Shown here: one piece after another, positions 1 through 6,591 of the stretch
Layout: every line of letters begins with the position of its first letter
Numbering within the stretch: the first letter of the stretch is position 1
Virus record (IMG/VR): IMGVR_UViG_3300035703_000466
Location: 1-20,476 of that record
Reading direction: 5' to 3' (one strand)
Source of the DNA: a virus
Length of the DNA stretch: 20,476 nucleotides
Translations under genes and position numbers: made by a program
The notes under the pieces: model-generated
The model's database searches: none
What the model was told of the DNA's origin: nothing
Seen by the model: only the letters and a program-made list of their open reading frames with translations

Positions 1-509
1 AGGTTGGTGGTGGCGTTACCTCCGCCGTCATGGTTAAAACTTCCCGACCCACCTGCGCCATTAAACCCTTGGCCTGCCGTACCAGCACCGCCACCTGAAC
101 CAAATGTTCCGCCGCCACAACCACCAGCGCCGTTATAACCGCCACCGCCACCGAGGGACGTCACTGTGTGGAAAACCGAGTTGCTTCCTGTTCCACCGCC
201 TCCGCCGCCTCCAGCTCCAACAGTGACAACATAAGTACCTGAGATTATTGACAAGGCTGTTTCAACAGAAGTACCTCGACCGCTTGCAGTTACTGTCGAG
301 CGAAGCCCACCACCTCCACCACCACCGTAGTAATCGTTTCCTCCACCACCGCCACCTGCGAGCACCATGTAGCCAACCGTGTAGTCCGTTACTGAAGCTC
401 CCGCCCAATAATTTGCGACCTGACCAGTGTTACCACGGCGACCACGAGGGCTTAAAGCGCCACCACCGATGGCTTTGCCACCTGCTGTATTTTTACTAAA
501 TGTAGGCAC
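1..509 (-). CDS. Glycine-rich tail fibre/virion surface protein (3' end outside window)
   Basis: Reading the minus strand from a GTG at 509 gives an open frame that runs off the left edge. The start is set by a TAG directly before it (510-512) and an AGGGG ribosome site about 7 bases upstream. The protein begins VPTFSKNTAGGKAIGGGALS and then becomes an array of poly-glycine blocks alternating with short Ser/Thr/Asn segments, including YVVTVGAGGGGGGG. Such Gly-rich sheets are typical of the distal parts of phage fibres and of a few surface adhesins. It is the last gene seen of a minus-strand tail operon and lies 10 bases after its neighbour, with which it shares the N-terminal motif M-[AP]-TFSK. 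It is probably a host-contact protein. The C-terminus is not visible and the exact role is inferred. Confidence 0.72.
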   Translation of the reverse strand, partial: MPTFSKNTAGGKAIGGGALSPRGRRGNTGQVANYWAGASVTDYTVGYMVLAGGGGGGNDYYGGGGGGGLRSTVTASGRGTSVETALSIISGTYVVTVGAGGGGGGGTGSNSVFHTVTSLGGGGGYNGAGGCGGGTFGSGGGAGTAGQGFNGAGGSGSFNHDGGGNATTN

Positions 510-519
510 CTAGTACCCC

Positions 520-879
520 TTAAGCAATTACGTTGACGTACCCGCTGATGCAAATCACGTTCGCAGTAGCAGCAAATGCTCGAACGACCAACGCCGTCGC
601 GTTGCCCTTGACGATCAAACCAGGAACAATGAGGTACAAGCCATTCTCTGCCTTAACGGTGTACTCGATGTGGTCATCAGGAGAAGCGACCCCGCCCCAT
701 TCGATAGTTAACTTGACGTCAGAAGCAGAAGTGTTGACTGCATACAGCCAAACTTCATGCAGTGTCGCTGGGGTAGTGGAACCAGTGTGGATCGTGGTTC
801 CAGCTGTAGCGGTTGCAGCAACCTTGATTTGTTTGCCATCGGTTGATCCGCTGAGGATTGATTTACTGAAAGTTGCCAT
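520..879 (-). CDS. Small virion/tail-associated protein, 119 aa
   Basis: Product of 119 aa starting MATFSKSILSGSTDGKQIKV, preceded by AGGAG about 7 bases upstream of the ATG at 879. It is rich in Ala, Thr and Val, has no membrane segment or signal peptide, and reads as a compact beta protein (alternating patterns such as LHEVWLYAVNTSASDVKLTIEWGG, split here only by position). It sits between fibre-type genes in the tail operon. Its first five residues match those of the Gly-rich protein that follows, suggesting a shared assembly or docking segment. Comparable small proteins occur in the structural modules of environmental phages, often without a known function. A minor virion or head/tail decoration role is an inference. 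Confidence 0.62.
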   Translation of the reverse strand: MATFSKSILSGSTDGKQIKVAATATAGTTIHTGSTTPATLHEVWLYAVNTSASDVKLTIEWGGVASPDDHIEYTVKAENGLYLIVPGLIVKGNATALVVRAFAATANVICISGYVNVIA

Positions 880-901
880 ATATGTTCTCCTAGATCGTTA
901 C

Positions 902-1285
902 TTAACTTGTGAAAATTGCTGCTGCCAGCACAAACTGGTCATCTTGGGAAGAGTTGATAACAAACGCCGTTGTAGCAACCTGGGTCGTGCTTGTGCTTGC
1001 TGCAGCCGTAGGAGCAGCAGGAGTTCCCGTAAATGTTGGGCTGGCAATATCGGCCTTCAAAGCCACGTTGGCAACAGTTGCATAAGTTGACGCAGCAGTA
1101 GTGGAATCCAATTTGGATGAAACCAAATTGGTTATTGCCGTAGTCGTAGAAACGTACTCTGCAACATCCAAAACAGAAACCTTCTTGGTTTCCGTCGCAG
1201 ACACATCAACGATTGGCAAGACATCGCCAGCAACAATATTTGCGGCTGTTAATGCCGTTAACGTAGAAATCTTTTTATCAGCCAT
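902..1285 (-). CDS. Tail fibre protein with fibre-repeat segment, 127 aa
   Basis: Product of 127 aa beginning MADKKISTLTALTAANIVAG. Residues about 80-110 (ALKADIASPTFTGTPAAPTA, then TSTTQVATTAFV) match the well-known phage fibre repeat of the type 'A-SPTFTG-P-AP-A--T-T-QIATTAFV', which forms trimeric fibre shafts. The start ATG at 1285 overlaps the stop of the preceding gene by one base (TAATG), so translation is probably coupled. The last residues, DDQFVLAAAIFTS, resemble the end of the 79-aa protein two genes upstream (GDQSILAAQVFS), suggesting a common terminal docking motif. The fibre assignment is strong by motif; the position within the virion is inferred. Confidence 0.78.
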   Translation of the reverse strand: MADKKISTLTALTAANIVAGDVLPIVDVSATETKKVSVLDVAEYVSTTTAITNLVSSKLDSTTAASTYATVANVALKADIASPTFTGTPAAPTAAASTSTTQVATTAFVINSSQDDQFVLAAAIFTS

Positions 1286-1581
1286 TACCCATTACTCGCT
1301 TCCAATAGCAAAAACGATCCATCTTCTAATAGCAAATCCGTTCCGTCCTCTAATTCGAGGTTAGAAACAACAAAATCGGGGTCAGACCAAAAGTTGTTAG
1401 CCAAATCAGCCAACGTAAACCCAGGTGCACCCTGACTGACGTAATACTGATGTTCAGCCAAACCGCTAAAAGCAGTACCTGTGGCAGCACGATGTGCCGC
1501 CAACAGGTCGGTTAACGTCCTGCCAGCAGTCGGGTACATAACTGTCAGCGACTCGAACATTGCATCGTTTGTTGTCGCCAT
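1285..1581 (-). CDS. Tail-region protein with Leu/Glu/Asp repeat end, 98 aa
   Basis: Product of 98 aa starting MATTNDAMFESLTVMYPTAG. The N-terminal part is predicted helical (LTDLLAAHRAATGTAF). The C-terminus holds two or three copies of a short repeat, LELEDGTD / LLLEDGS / FLLLE, which resembles the short beta-solenoid-like ends seen on structural proteins of marine and freshwater phages. The ATG at 1581 overlaps the previous stop (TGATG) and its own stop overlaps the next start (TAATG), placing it firmly in the coupled tail cassette. I do not recognise a named family. A minor fibre or baseplate role is inferred from position. Confidence 0.62.
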   Translation of the reverse strand: MATTNDAMFESLTVMYPTAGRTLTDLLAAHRAATGTAFSGLAEHQYYVSQGAPGFTLADLANNFWSDPDFVVSNLELEDGTDLLLEDGSFLLLEASNG

Positions 1582-1820
1582 CAGCTAAACACCTGTGCAG
1601 CCAAAATGCTCTGATCACCCTCGCTGAATCCAGCTGCGAGCTTCGCTAAGGTAACAGCCCCATCCTGAATCTTTGTCGTGGTGACCGCATTCGCATCAAG
1701 GTTTGTGCCAGCCGCTAACGCTTCAACAAAAGTCTTTACGTCAACGAAGTTTGAGTTGACCTGACTTGCGGACGCAGTCTGACCGTTCGTGAATTGATAT
1801 GTGACGTTTAAAGTAGCCAT
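1581..1820 (-). CDS. Short tail fibre-like protein, 79 aa
   Basis: Product of 79 aa, MATLNVTYQFTNGQTASASQ..., containing the phrase 'NVTTTKIQDGAVTLAKLA' in slightly varied form (residues about 45-63). This is close to the 'ITTAKIADGAVTTAKL' segment repeated in many phage fibre and collar proteins. The N-terminal 'Y-FTNGQTASASQVNSNF' block is also typical of fibre-adjacent proteins. The start overlaps the stop of the nozzle gene by one base (TAATG at 1820). Its tail, GDQSILAAQVFS, is echoed at the end of the 127-aa fibre protein. It is probably a fibre adaptor or a short fibre subunit. The motif is visible; the precise role is inferred. Confidence 0.7.
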   Translation of the reverse strand: MATLNVTYQFTNGQTASASQVNSNFVDVKTFVEALAAGTNLDANAVTTTKIQDGAVTLAKLAAGFSEGDQSILAAQVFS

Positions 1821-3427
1821 TAACTTCTAACCCTTCTTGGTGTGTACTTAAATGCAATTGAATCGATACCCCACGAATACCCAGGAGAACCAACTATCTC
1901 CAACTGAGCAGACCTAGCCAAACCAATGTTCTTACCAGTTTTCAAAAAAGATCCTTGAGATTCAGCACCCCAAACATCCGTGCCCCAAACCATTGTTCCC
2001 CAACGACCACCCGAACCACCAGCTTCGAGAAGCAAACTAAAAATTCGTTGCTCATTTCCAGCTGCTTCCTCATAGTCGTGATACACGCGAACCTGCAAGG
2101 TTCGCTCATCATTCGATTGTTTAACAATCAGATCAGGGCGACGAAACATTTTTTTCTGCGAATAGTTACCGCCATCAACAAAACGTGTCCTATAAAGCGA
2201 ATCGAAAGCAACATCGGTTCCTGTGATGTTGTCATTTTCGAACGAATACAAATCAACAGATAAAATTCTTGCCTGCACAGGATGAAGAGCGGCATGAACA
2301 ACCTGTCCCGAGGTGAACACAACTGTGCAGCCACCTGCGACCCCGTAATCGTCGGATGTTTGGAACAATGTGTAAGCACCCCCTTCACCCAACGAAGGAT
2401 CAAAAACAAAAGAGTAGGTGGGGTTACTGGTTGAGGTTCCGTCTTCCTGATAGGGCAACGACAGCCAAATACGGCGGTTGATGTTGGACAGCCAAATCTT
2501 GTCTTTAGAAGTGGATGTCACCAAACCTAATTGGATGATCGGGCGTATCTGCATGAACACGTCAACAACCTGATTTCCCGTGTAAACAAACAAACCATCA
2601 GGCCAAGAGAAAAAGAACACACCGCTTTCGGTGGCAATCACAGCATGCGAATTGACACAGCCAACCTTGTCAGTCACTTGCACCACCTGGAAAGTGTCCG
2701 AATCGTAACCAAATATCGCATAAACAGCTTTAGGTTTAAACACCACAAGATGACCAGCGAAAGGAACAATCGCAACAATTCCTTGACCACCATCATTGAT
2801 GTCAATGAAATCGTCAGAAGCCCAAGACTCAGGGGAGTTCTCATGCGACCAACGAATACGGTTCGGATGAGCAGTACCACCCTCACTTGTGTTCGCCACC
2901 CAAAGTTTACCTGCGTGCGTAGCAATCAAATTCGCTATCGGCATGTGCGTGCCAGTAGGTGTCAAATAGTTATCCTGAAACGCACCAGCCTGACTCGCAG
3001 TCAAAGTAGAAGCGGAACCAGCCCCACCCCACTTGTAGCCAACACCACCAGTAGACATATACAAAGTTGAACCCCAAGAAGCAAAACCTGCACCAAACGC
3101 ACAAGAAACAGAAACACCAATAGACGTAGCATCACTATTCGTCGAATAATAGACGTCACCCTGCGAACCGCCAGCAGGAGCAGTACTCAACATCAAAAAG
3201 TTTGATGTACCGTTAAACGCAAAACAGTTCTGAGGATTCCAATTACTCCCCACAACAGGGGTCGAATTGATACGACGCATAGCCCCACGAGAAAACACCC
3301 CGCCTCGAGGATCAATTTCCACATTCAACATACGAGGGGACTCATTTTCTGCCAACTGAAACTGATCAGCCCGCAAATTCAGACCACCCGTAAAATCATC
3401 CTGACGGACAATGGTCAACTCACCCAT
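1820..3427 (-). CDS. Nozzle/stopper-type tail protein, beta-propeller-like, 535 aa
   Basis: The start chosen is ATG at 3427 (MGELTIVRQDDFTGGLNLRA), because it overlaps the stop of the adaptor gene by one base (TGATG). An upstream in-frame start at 3469 would lie inside the adaptor gene. The protein has repeated blade-like segments, including HAGKLWVANTSEG, GHLVVFKPKAVYAIFG and SGVFFFSWPDGLFVYTG, the pattern of tail nozzle proteins of short-tailed phages (T7 gp12 / P22 gp10 functional class). It comes directly after the head-tail adaptor and before the fibres, which is where a nozzle gene is expected in a podovirus. It should form the distal tube and hold DNA in. The fold is inferred from pattern, not from an alignment. 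Confidence 0.72.
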   Translation of the reverse strand: MGELTIVRQDDFTGGLNLRADQFQLAENESPRMLNVEIDPRGGVFSRGAMRRINSTPVVGSNWNPQNCFAFNGTSNFLMLSTAPAGGSQGDVYYSTNSDATSIGVSVSCAFGAGFASWGSTLYMSTGGVGYKWGGAGSASTLTASQAGAFQDNYLTPTGTHMPIANLIATHAGKLWVANTSEGGTAHPNRIRWSHENSPESWASDDFIDINDGGQGIVAIVPFAGHLVVFKPKAVYAIFGYDSDTFQVVQVTDKVGCVNSHAVIATESGVFFFSWPDGLFVYTGNQVVDVFMQIRPIIQLGLVTSTSKDKIWLSNINRRIWLSLPYQEDGTSTSNPTYSFVFDPSLGEGGAYTLFQTSDDYGVAGGCTVVFTSGQVVHAALHPVQARILSVDLYSFENDNITGTDVAFDSLYRTRFVDGGNYSQKKMFRRPDLIVKQSNDERTLQVRVYHDYEEAAGNEQRIFSLLLEAGGSGGRWGTMVWGTDVWGAESQGSFLKTGKNIGLARSAQLEIVGSPGYSWGIDSIAFKYTPRRVRS

Positions 3428-4131
3428 CAGACAGGCCAGTTCTGTGCACGCCCAAGTTCCTGCATCCAACGACGATCATTGTTCGTTACAGCACCACCAG
3501 CGTAAATCATCGGGCGAGCAGAAGGGGAATGCATCAAATCTTTTCGTGCAAGCTGCACAGCATCCTCAAAAGACTCCTCATACATTTTCGCCAACTCAGG
3601 ATCCTCTTGACGTTTATATGCCATCGCGATCGCGTAATACGCGAGAGGAGTATGTAAACGCACATCGGCATCGACCTGCAATGCAGTGTTGGTCAGCCAC
3701 TCATAGGTTGGATAGCGGTAACCGCGAACAACCATCGGATAAACCGTTTGAGGCTTGGGCCACAAATGAATCGACTCGGCCCACTCAGCAAAATACAGGG
3801 GACGGGAAGCAACGTCCAGGTTCCCAATCCAAATACGCTCAGCATCATCATAAGCAATCATCTGTAAACGATTACCCGCAGTACTTGAATCAACGATCGA
3901 AATGATCTCCCTCAAAGTCCCATTGCCGATAGCGGCAATAGGGTAGGTGCGCTGATCTGTGACAGTGTTAAAAGTTTGTGATGTTTCAAGAAAAGGCCAA
4001 CGACGCTCAAGGTTTATTACACGCTGATACCCGTCACGAAGGAAGGTACGGACAAGCGAAAGGGGAAGATCGTCCTCATCGAGGTCGATCACATCACGCA
4101 CAAGCGTCACAAGTTCAGCGCTAGTACTCAA
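3427..4131 (-). CDS. Head-tail adaptor (connector) protein, 234 aa
   Basis: Protein of 234 aa with an N-terminal helical segment (LVTLVRDVIDLDEDDLPLSL, then RTFLRDGYQRVINLERRWPFLE), followed by a beta domain with DQRTYPI and a C-terminal helical region, AYYAIAMAYKRQEDPELAKM. The 'L-R-aN-Ay--I-----WPFL' arrangement is characteristic of podovirus adaptors (T7 gp11 / P22 gp4 class), which bind the portal ring and receive the nozzle. The start is a rare TTG at 4131, overlapping the upstream TGA, so translation probably depends on coupling. The stop overlaps the nozzle start. The WPFL motif, length and gene order support the call. Confidence 0.76.
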   Translation of the reverse strand: MSTSAELVTLVRDVIDLDEDDLPLSLVRTFLRDGYQRVINLERRWPFLETSQTFNTVTDQRTYPIAAIGNGTLREIISIVDSSTAGNRLQMIAYDDAERIWIGNLDVASRPLYFAEWAESIHLWPKPQTVYPMVVRGYRYPTYEWLTNTALQVDADVRLHTPLAYYAIAMAYKRQEDPELAKMYEESFEDAVQLARKDLMHSPSARPMIYAGGAVTNNDRRWMQELGRAQNWPV

Positions 4132-4352
4132 TCAATAACCTTCCCTGCTTTAACCGCATTCAGATGCCCGATGCAGTAATCAGTACTTTTGGCCTTATGC
4201 CCATTGCAGGTGTCATTTTCTGCGACACAACGATTACGCCCCACATACGGCCCCGAAGGGGGAGCAGGACGTGAACCAGGAGGAGATGAAGCAGGACGTG
4301 CACTGCGTGTTGCTGGTTCGCCATAAAGGGCATGAACAAGTTTTATTGCCAT
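4128..4352 (-). CDS. Small Pro-rich protein with C-terminal Cys/His cluster, 74 aa
   Basis: Product of 74 aa with AAGGG just upstream of its ATG at 4352. The first half is a Pro/Ser/Arg-rich linker (ATRSARPASSPPGSRPAPPS). The second half, RCVAENDTCNGHKAKSTDYC followed by IGH, carries three Cys and two His that could bind one zinc ion. Similar small 'C-----C----A--T-YCIGH' proteins accompany head-tail genes in actinobacterial phages as far as I recall, with no known role. It is the first gene after a strong terminator and its stop overlaps the TTG start of the adaptor, so it may serve mainly to drive adaptor translation. The zinc-binding role is inferred. Confidence 0.62.
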   Translation of the reverse strand: MAIKLVHALYGEPATRSARPASSPPGSRPAPPSGPYVGRNRCVAENDTCNGHKAKSTDYCIGHLNAVKAGKVID

Positions 4353-4378
4353 ACCCTTATGGATAATTAGTTACCTAC

Positions 4379-4407
4379 AAAAATTCCCCCACCTTTCGGC
4401 AGGGGAA
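4379..4407 (-). terminator. Intrinsic terminator with GAAA tetraloop
   Basis: Read on the minus strand: TTCCCCTGCC, a GAAA loop, then GGTGGGGGAA, followed by TTTTTG. This is a 10-bp stem (two G-T wobbles) with a GNRA loop and a U-tract, a textbook rho-independent terminator. It lies 27 bases after the Lys-rich gene and 27 bases before the next gene, so capsid-side transcripts would largely end here before the adaptor and tail genes. Confidence 0.85.
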
Positions 4408-4433
4408 CTTGACATCACAAGAGTGATGAGTAA

Positions 4434-4718
4434 CTACTTATTCTTGTAAAGAGCTTTCACCGAACGCTTGTTGATGTCCTGTGAAGCACTCTTGCCTGAA
4501 CCAGCTGCTGCTTTCTTAACTTTGGCAACTGGTTTCGCTTTCCCTGGTGCAACGCTTGGTTGAACGATGCGACCTGAACGGAACATGTCACCAGCCTTGT
4601 ACTTTCCATCTTTGCCTGGGCCTTTAGATGCAGCGCCTGTTGCGATATCTCGCACACCACGCTTACCTGAACCAGCTGCGGATTTTCCTTTTGCTGCTTT
4701 GCTTTTCATATCGTACAT
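4434..4718 (-). CDS. Lys/Ala/Gly-rich basic protein, 94 aa
   Basis: Product of 94 aa starting MYDMKSKAAKGKSAAGSGKR, with AAGGA about 7 bases upstream of ATG 4718. It is very basic and low in complexity, and has an internal duplication: KGKSAAGSGKRGVRDI near the N-terminus and VKKAAAGSGKSASQDI near the C-terminus. The middle contains KYKAGDMFRSGRIVQPSVAP. Such a composition suggests a nucleic-acid-binding or capsid-interior protein, or a disordered capsid-associated protein. It follows the major capsid gene and is bracketed by two stem-loops (4754-4787 upstream, 4379-4407 downstream), so its dose may be set separately. No family was recognised. Confidence 0.68.
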   Translation of the reverse strand: MYDMKSKAAKGKSAAGSGKRGVRDIATGAASKGPGKDGKYKAGDMFRSGRIVQPSVAPGKAKPVAKVKKAAAGSGKSASQDINKRSVKALYKNK

Positions 4719-4753
4719 AATTTTCCTTCTTGATAGCCACTAATCAAATATTA

Positions 4754-4787
4754 GAAACGGCGGGGAATTTCTGTTCCCCGCCGTTTC
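4754..4787 (-). terminator. Strong 14-bp stem-loop after the capsid gene
   Basis: GAAACGGCGGGGAA and its exact complement TTCCCCGCCGTTTC are separated by a 6-base loop. On the minus strand it follows the capsid stop (4805) by 17 bases. The trailing sequence TAATATTTG is only weakly U-rich. It is therefore either a leaky terminator that lowers downstream expression or a 3' stabilising hairpin for the capsid mRNA. Confidence 0.68.
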
Positions 4788-4804
4788 GATTTCCTCAAAA
4801 ACGC

Positions 4805-5746
4805 TTACGCAGTTTTCGCGGTCAGCTTGCCCTGCTTGGCACGGTTACGACAAGTCAAGTTGCCGTAGCACATGATCAACGCATAGCGAGCGTCCATGTT
4901 TTCAGGACGGATAAATTCCGTCTGCTGGAACCACTTATCGGAGTGACCAACAAGTGTCAGATACTTGGTGTTCAAGAAGAAGAACGTACCCGCTGTGCAA
5001 TGCACGTCATACATAACTGGAGCAGCCTTGAACAACATGTTCTGAAAGCCCATGTCGGCATACTTGGTGTCAGTGAAACGAAGTGCTGGTTGCAGCAACG
5101 ACTCATACTTCTCAAACAAAGTTTGCGTAGTCAACAACAGGTCAGGATGGTCATTACCAACCGAAATGCTGTTGTAAGCGGTGTTCATCTGTGCAACAGT
5201 CAAAGCACCAGCAGTGTTCTCTTCATAAGAACGCCAAAACTCGTTTCCAGCAGTTGCAGAGTTGATACCGCCAACAGTGTTGCCACTTTCAACGATCGCA
5301 CCCAAGCCCAGCCAGTTTTTGCCGCTGTTGCCCGTTCCGTCACCGAAGAACATTTGGTTGAAACCTTCACGCATTGACTCTTCAGCCTGCATGATTTTGG
5401 CTTCCAACAAGTTGATGATTTCTGCTTCACCATTGTTCTTGGCTTCTTCGATACCGCTGATAGCGATCGAAGCAGCGTACTGCTTCCATTCGTACTCAGC
5501 AGCTGAAATGCCGTCTTGTGGGGTCAACGAAATAGTTTCGTAACCCGAGTATGAACCAACAGTGCTGTTCTGACCGTAGATCAGAGGTTCAACAATTTTG
5601 GTTCCACCGCTGACCATACGAACACGACCCTTGTCCATAAGTGCAGCAGACAGCGGACGTGCAGTGAACACGTTGTCTGTCAGTTGGTTCCGATAATTAG
5701 CGAGCGTTGTTGAGAGCAACGCATCAAAGTTTGAGTTAGCTGGCAT
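4805..5746 (-). CDS. Major capsid protein, 313 aa
   Basis: Protein of 313 aa with AAGGAAA upstream of ATG 5746. It directly follows a scaffold-like gene and portal, and precedes the adaptor/nozzle module, the standard place for the major capsid protein. The sequence has features expected of an HK97-fold coat: an early segment FDALLSTTLANYRNQLTDNV, a beta-strand pair around GGTKIVEPLIYGQ, a long spine-type helix AEIINLLEAKIMQAEESMRE, and a loop-rich region with FFGDGTGNSGKNWLGLG. It then has PDLLLTTQTLFEKYESLLQP and a basic C-terminus (CRNRAKQGKLTAK). No N-terminal cleaved arm is evident, which agrees with a separate scaffold gene. It assembles the icosahedral shell. Confidence 0.85.
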   Translation of the reverse strand: MPANSNFDALLSTTLANYRNQLTDNVFTARPLSAALMDKGRVRMVSGGTKIVEPLIYGQNSTVGSYSGYETISLTPQDGISAAEYEWKQYAASIAISGIEEAKNNGEAEIINLLEAKIMQAEESMREGFNQMFFGDGTGNSGKNWLGLGAIVESGNTVGGINSATAGNEFWRSYEENTAGALTVAQMNTAYNSISVGNDHPDLLLTTQTLFEKYESLLQPALRFTDTKYADMGFQNMLFKAAPVMYDVHCTAGTFFFLNTKYLTLVGHSDKWFQQTEFIRPENMDARYALIMCYGNLTCRNRAKQGKLTAKTA

Positions 5747-5762
5747 AATATTTTCCTTTTAG

Positions 5763-6548
5763 TTAGTAAGAAGAAATGCCGAGTTGGCGTTTAGCCAAAT
5801 CGAAAGCATCCCTGAGATTGGTGACTGGCCCAGATGAAGAGTCCGCAGACGATGCGCTTCCACCCGACGAAACCACTGACGCCTGACGCTTCGCCTCAGT
5901 CACCTGAGATTCCACAGCCCTTTTATTGGCTACAGAAGCTTGCTGTGCTTGAAGTTTTGCGTTCATACGGTCAAAAGCAATCGTCTTGTAGACACTTTCC
6001 AAGTTTGTTGCACCACTCGCAAGAGCAGAAGCAACAACCTCGTTAGCATCGAAATCGTCCCCATAACGGGCTTGTAAAACAGAAAGTTCGCTCTCCAACT
6101 TGTCAACCATTTGCTGCTCTTCAAAAGCAGCAAGACGTTGATCAAGTTTTCTCAATGCCAGTTCCTGAGGATCCGCATACAGATCCTCTTCCGATTGATC
6201 TGTCTGAGAAACCCCATAATGGGACTTCAGCAATTCGATGGTGTTAACGGGGTCATTGTCCAACGCTTGTTGGATTGCGCTCGCAAACTGAACACTCTTC
6301 CTTTGCTCCGCCAAATCCTGTGTCTTACGGGTATAGTCCGCTTGACGCTGGTATCCAGCTAAAGCTTCCTTGAGAGGAACTTCAATTTCTTCTCCATCAA
6401 CGGGAAGTTTTACACGATATTCTGCGTATTCATCCCAAGAGAAATATTGAGGTTCAACCTCTTGGACATCAACAACTTCGGGAGCATCAACTTGCCCATC
6501 AAGTGGGGCTGCCTCTACCTCGGCTACTGAATCATTCATATCTGTCAT
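5763..6548 (-). CDS. Capsid scaffolding protein, 261 aa
   Basis: Protein of 261 aa with AAAGGA upstream of ATG 6548. The N-terminal 45 residues are very acidic (VDAPEVVDVQEVEPQYFSWD). A short module follows, KLPVDGEEIEVPLKEALAGY with QRQADYTRKTQDLAEQR, recognisable in many phage scaffold proteins. The middle is heptad-like and helical (LRKLDQRLAAFEEQQMVDKL). After a Ser/Gly linker (SSGGSASSADSSSG) comes a basic C-terminal helix, LRDAFDLAKRQLGISSY, the kind that binds coat protein. Its position between portal and major capsid protein, 16 bases before the capsid gene, fits. It is expected to guide procapsid assembly and then leave. No protease triad is visible. Confidence 0.82.
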   Translation of the reverse strand: MTDMNDSVAEVEAAPLDGQVDAPEVVDVQEVEPQYFSWDEYAEYRVKLPVDGEEIEVPLKEALAGYQRQADYTRKTQDLAEQRKSVQFASAIQQALDNDPVNTIELLKSHYGVSQTDQSEEDLYADPQELALRKLDQRLAAFEEQQMVDKLESELSVLQARYGDDFDANEVVASALASGATNLESVYKTIAFDRMNAKLQAQQASVANKRAVESQVTEAKRQASVVSSGGSASSADSSSGPVTNLRDAFDLAKRQLGISSY

Positions 6549-6591
6549 TTAGAGTCCTTTGTTCGGTTGCTCTATATGGGTAGATATGTCG

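Noticed and set aside
533-1090. Plus-strand 185-aa frame opposite the 119- and 127-aa tail genes
   Set aside because: Mirror of fibre-type genes on the minus strand, which have recognisable fibre motifs and coupling. No support for the plus frame.
3411-3905. Plus-strand 164-aa frame opposite the adaptor
   Set aside because: Overlaps the adaptor/nozzle genes in antisense and shows His/Gln/Ser-rich composition typical of a shadow.
4730-5377. Plus-strand 215-aa frame opposite the capsid gene
   Set aside because: Antisense shadow that also starts through the terminator hairpin; no domain.
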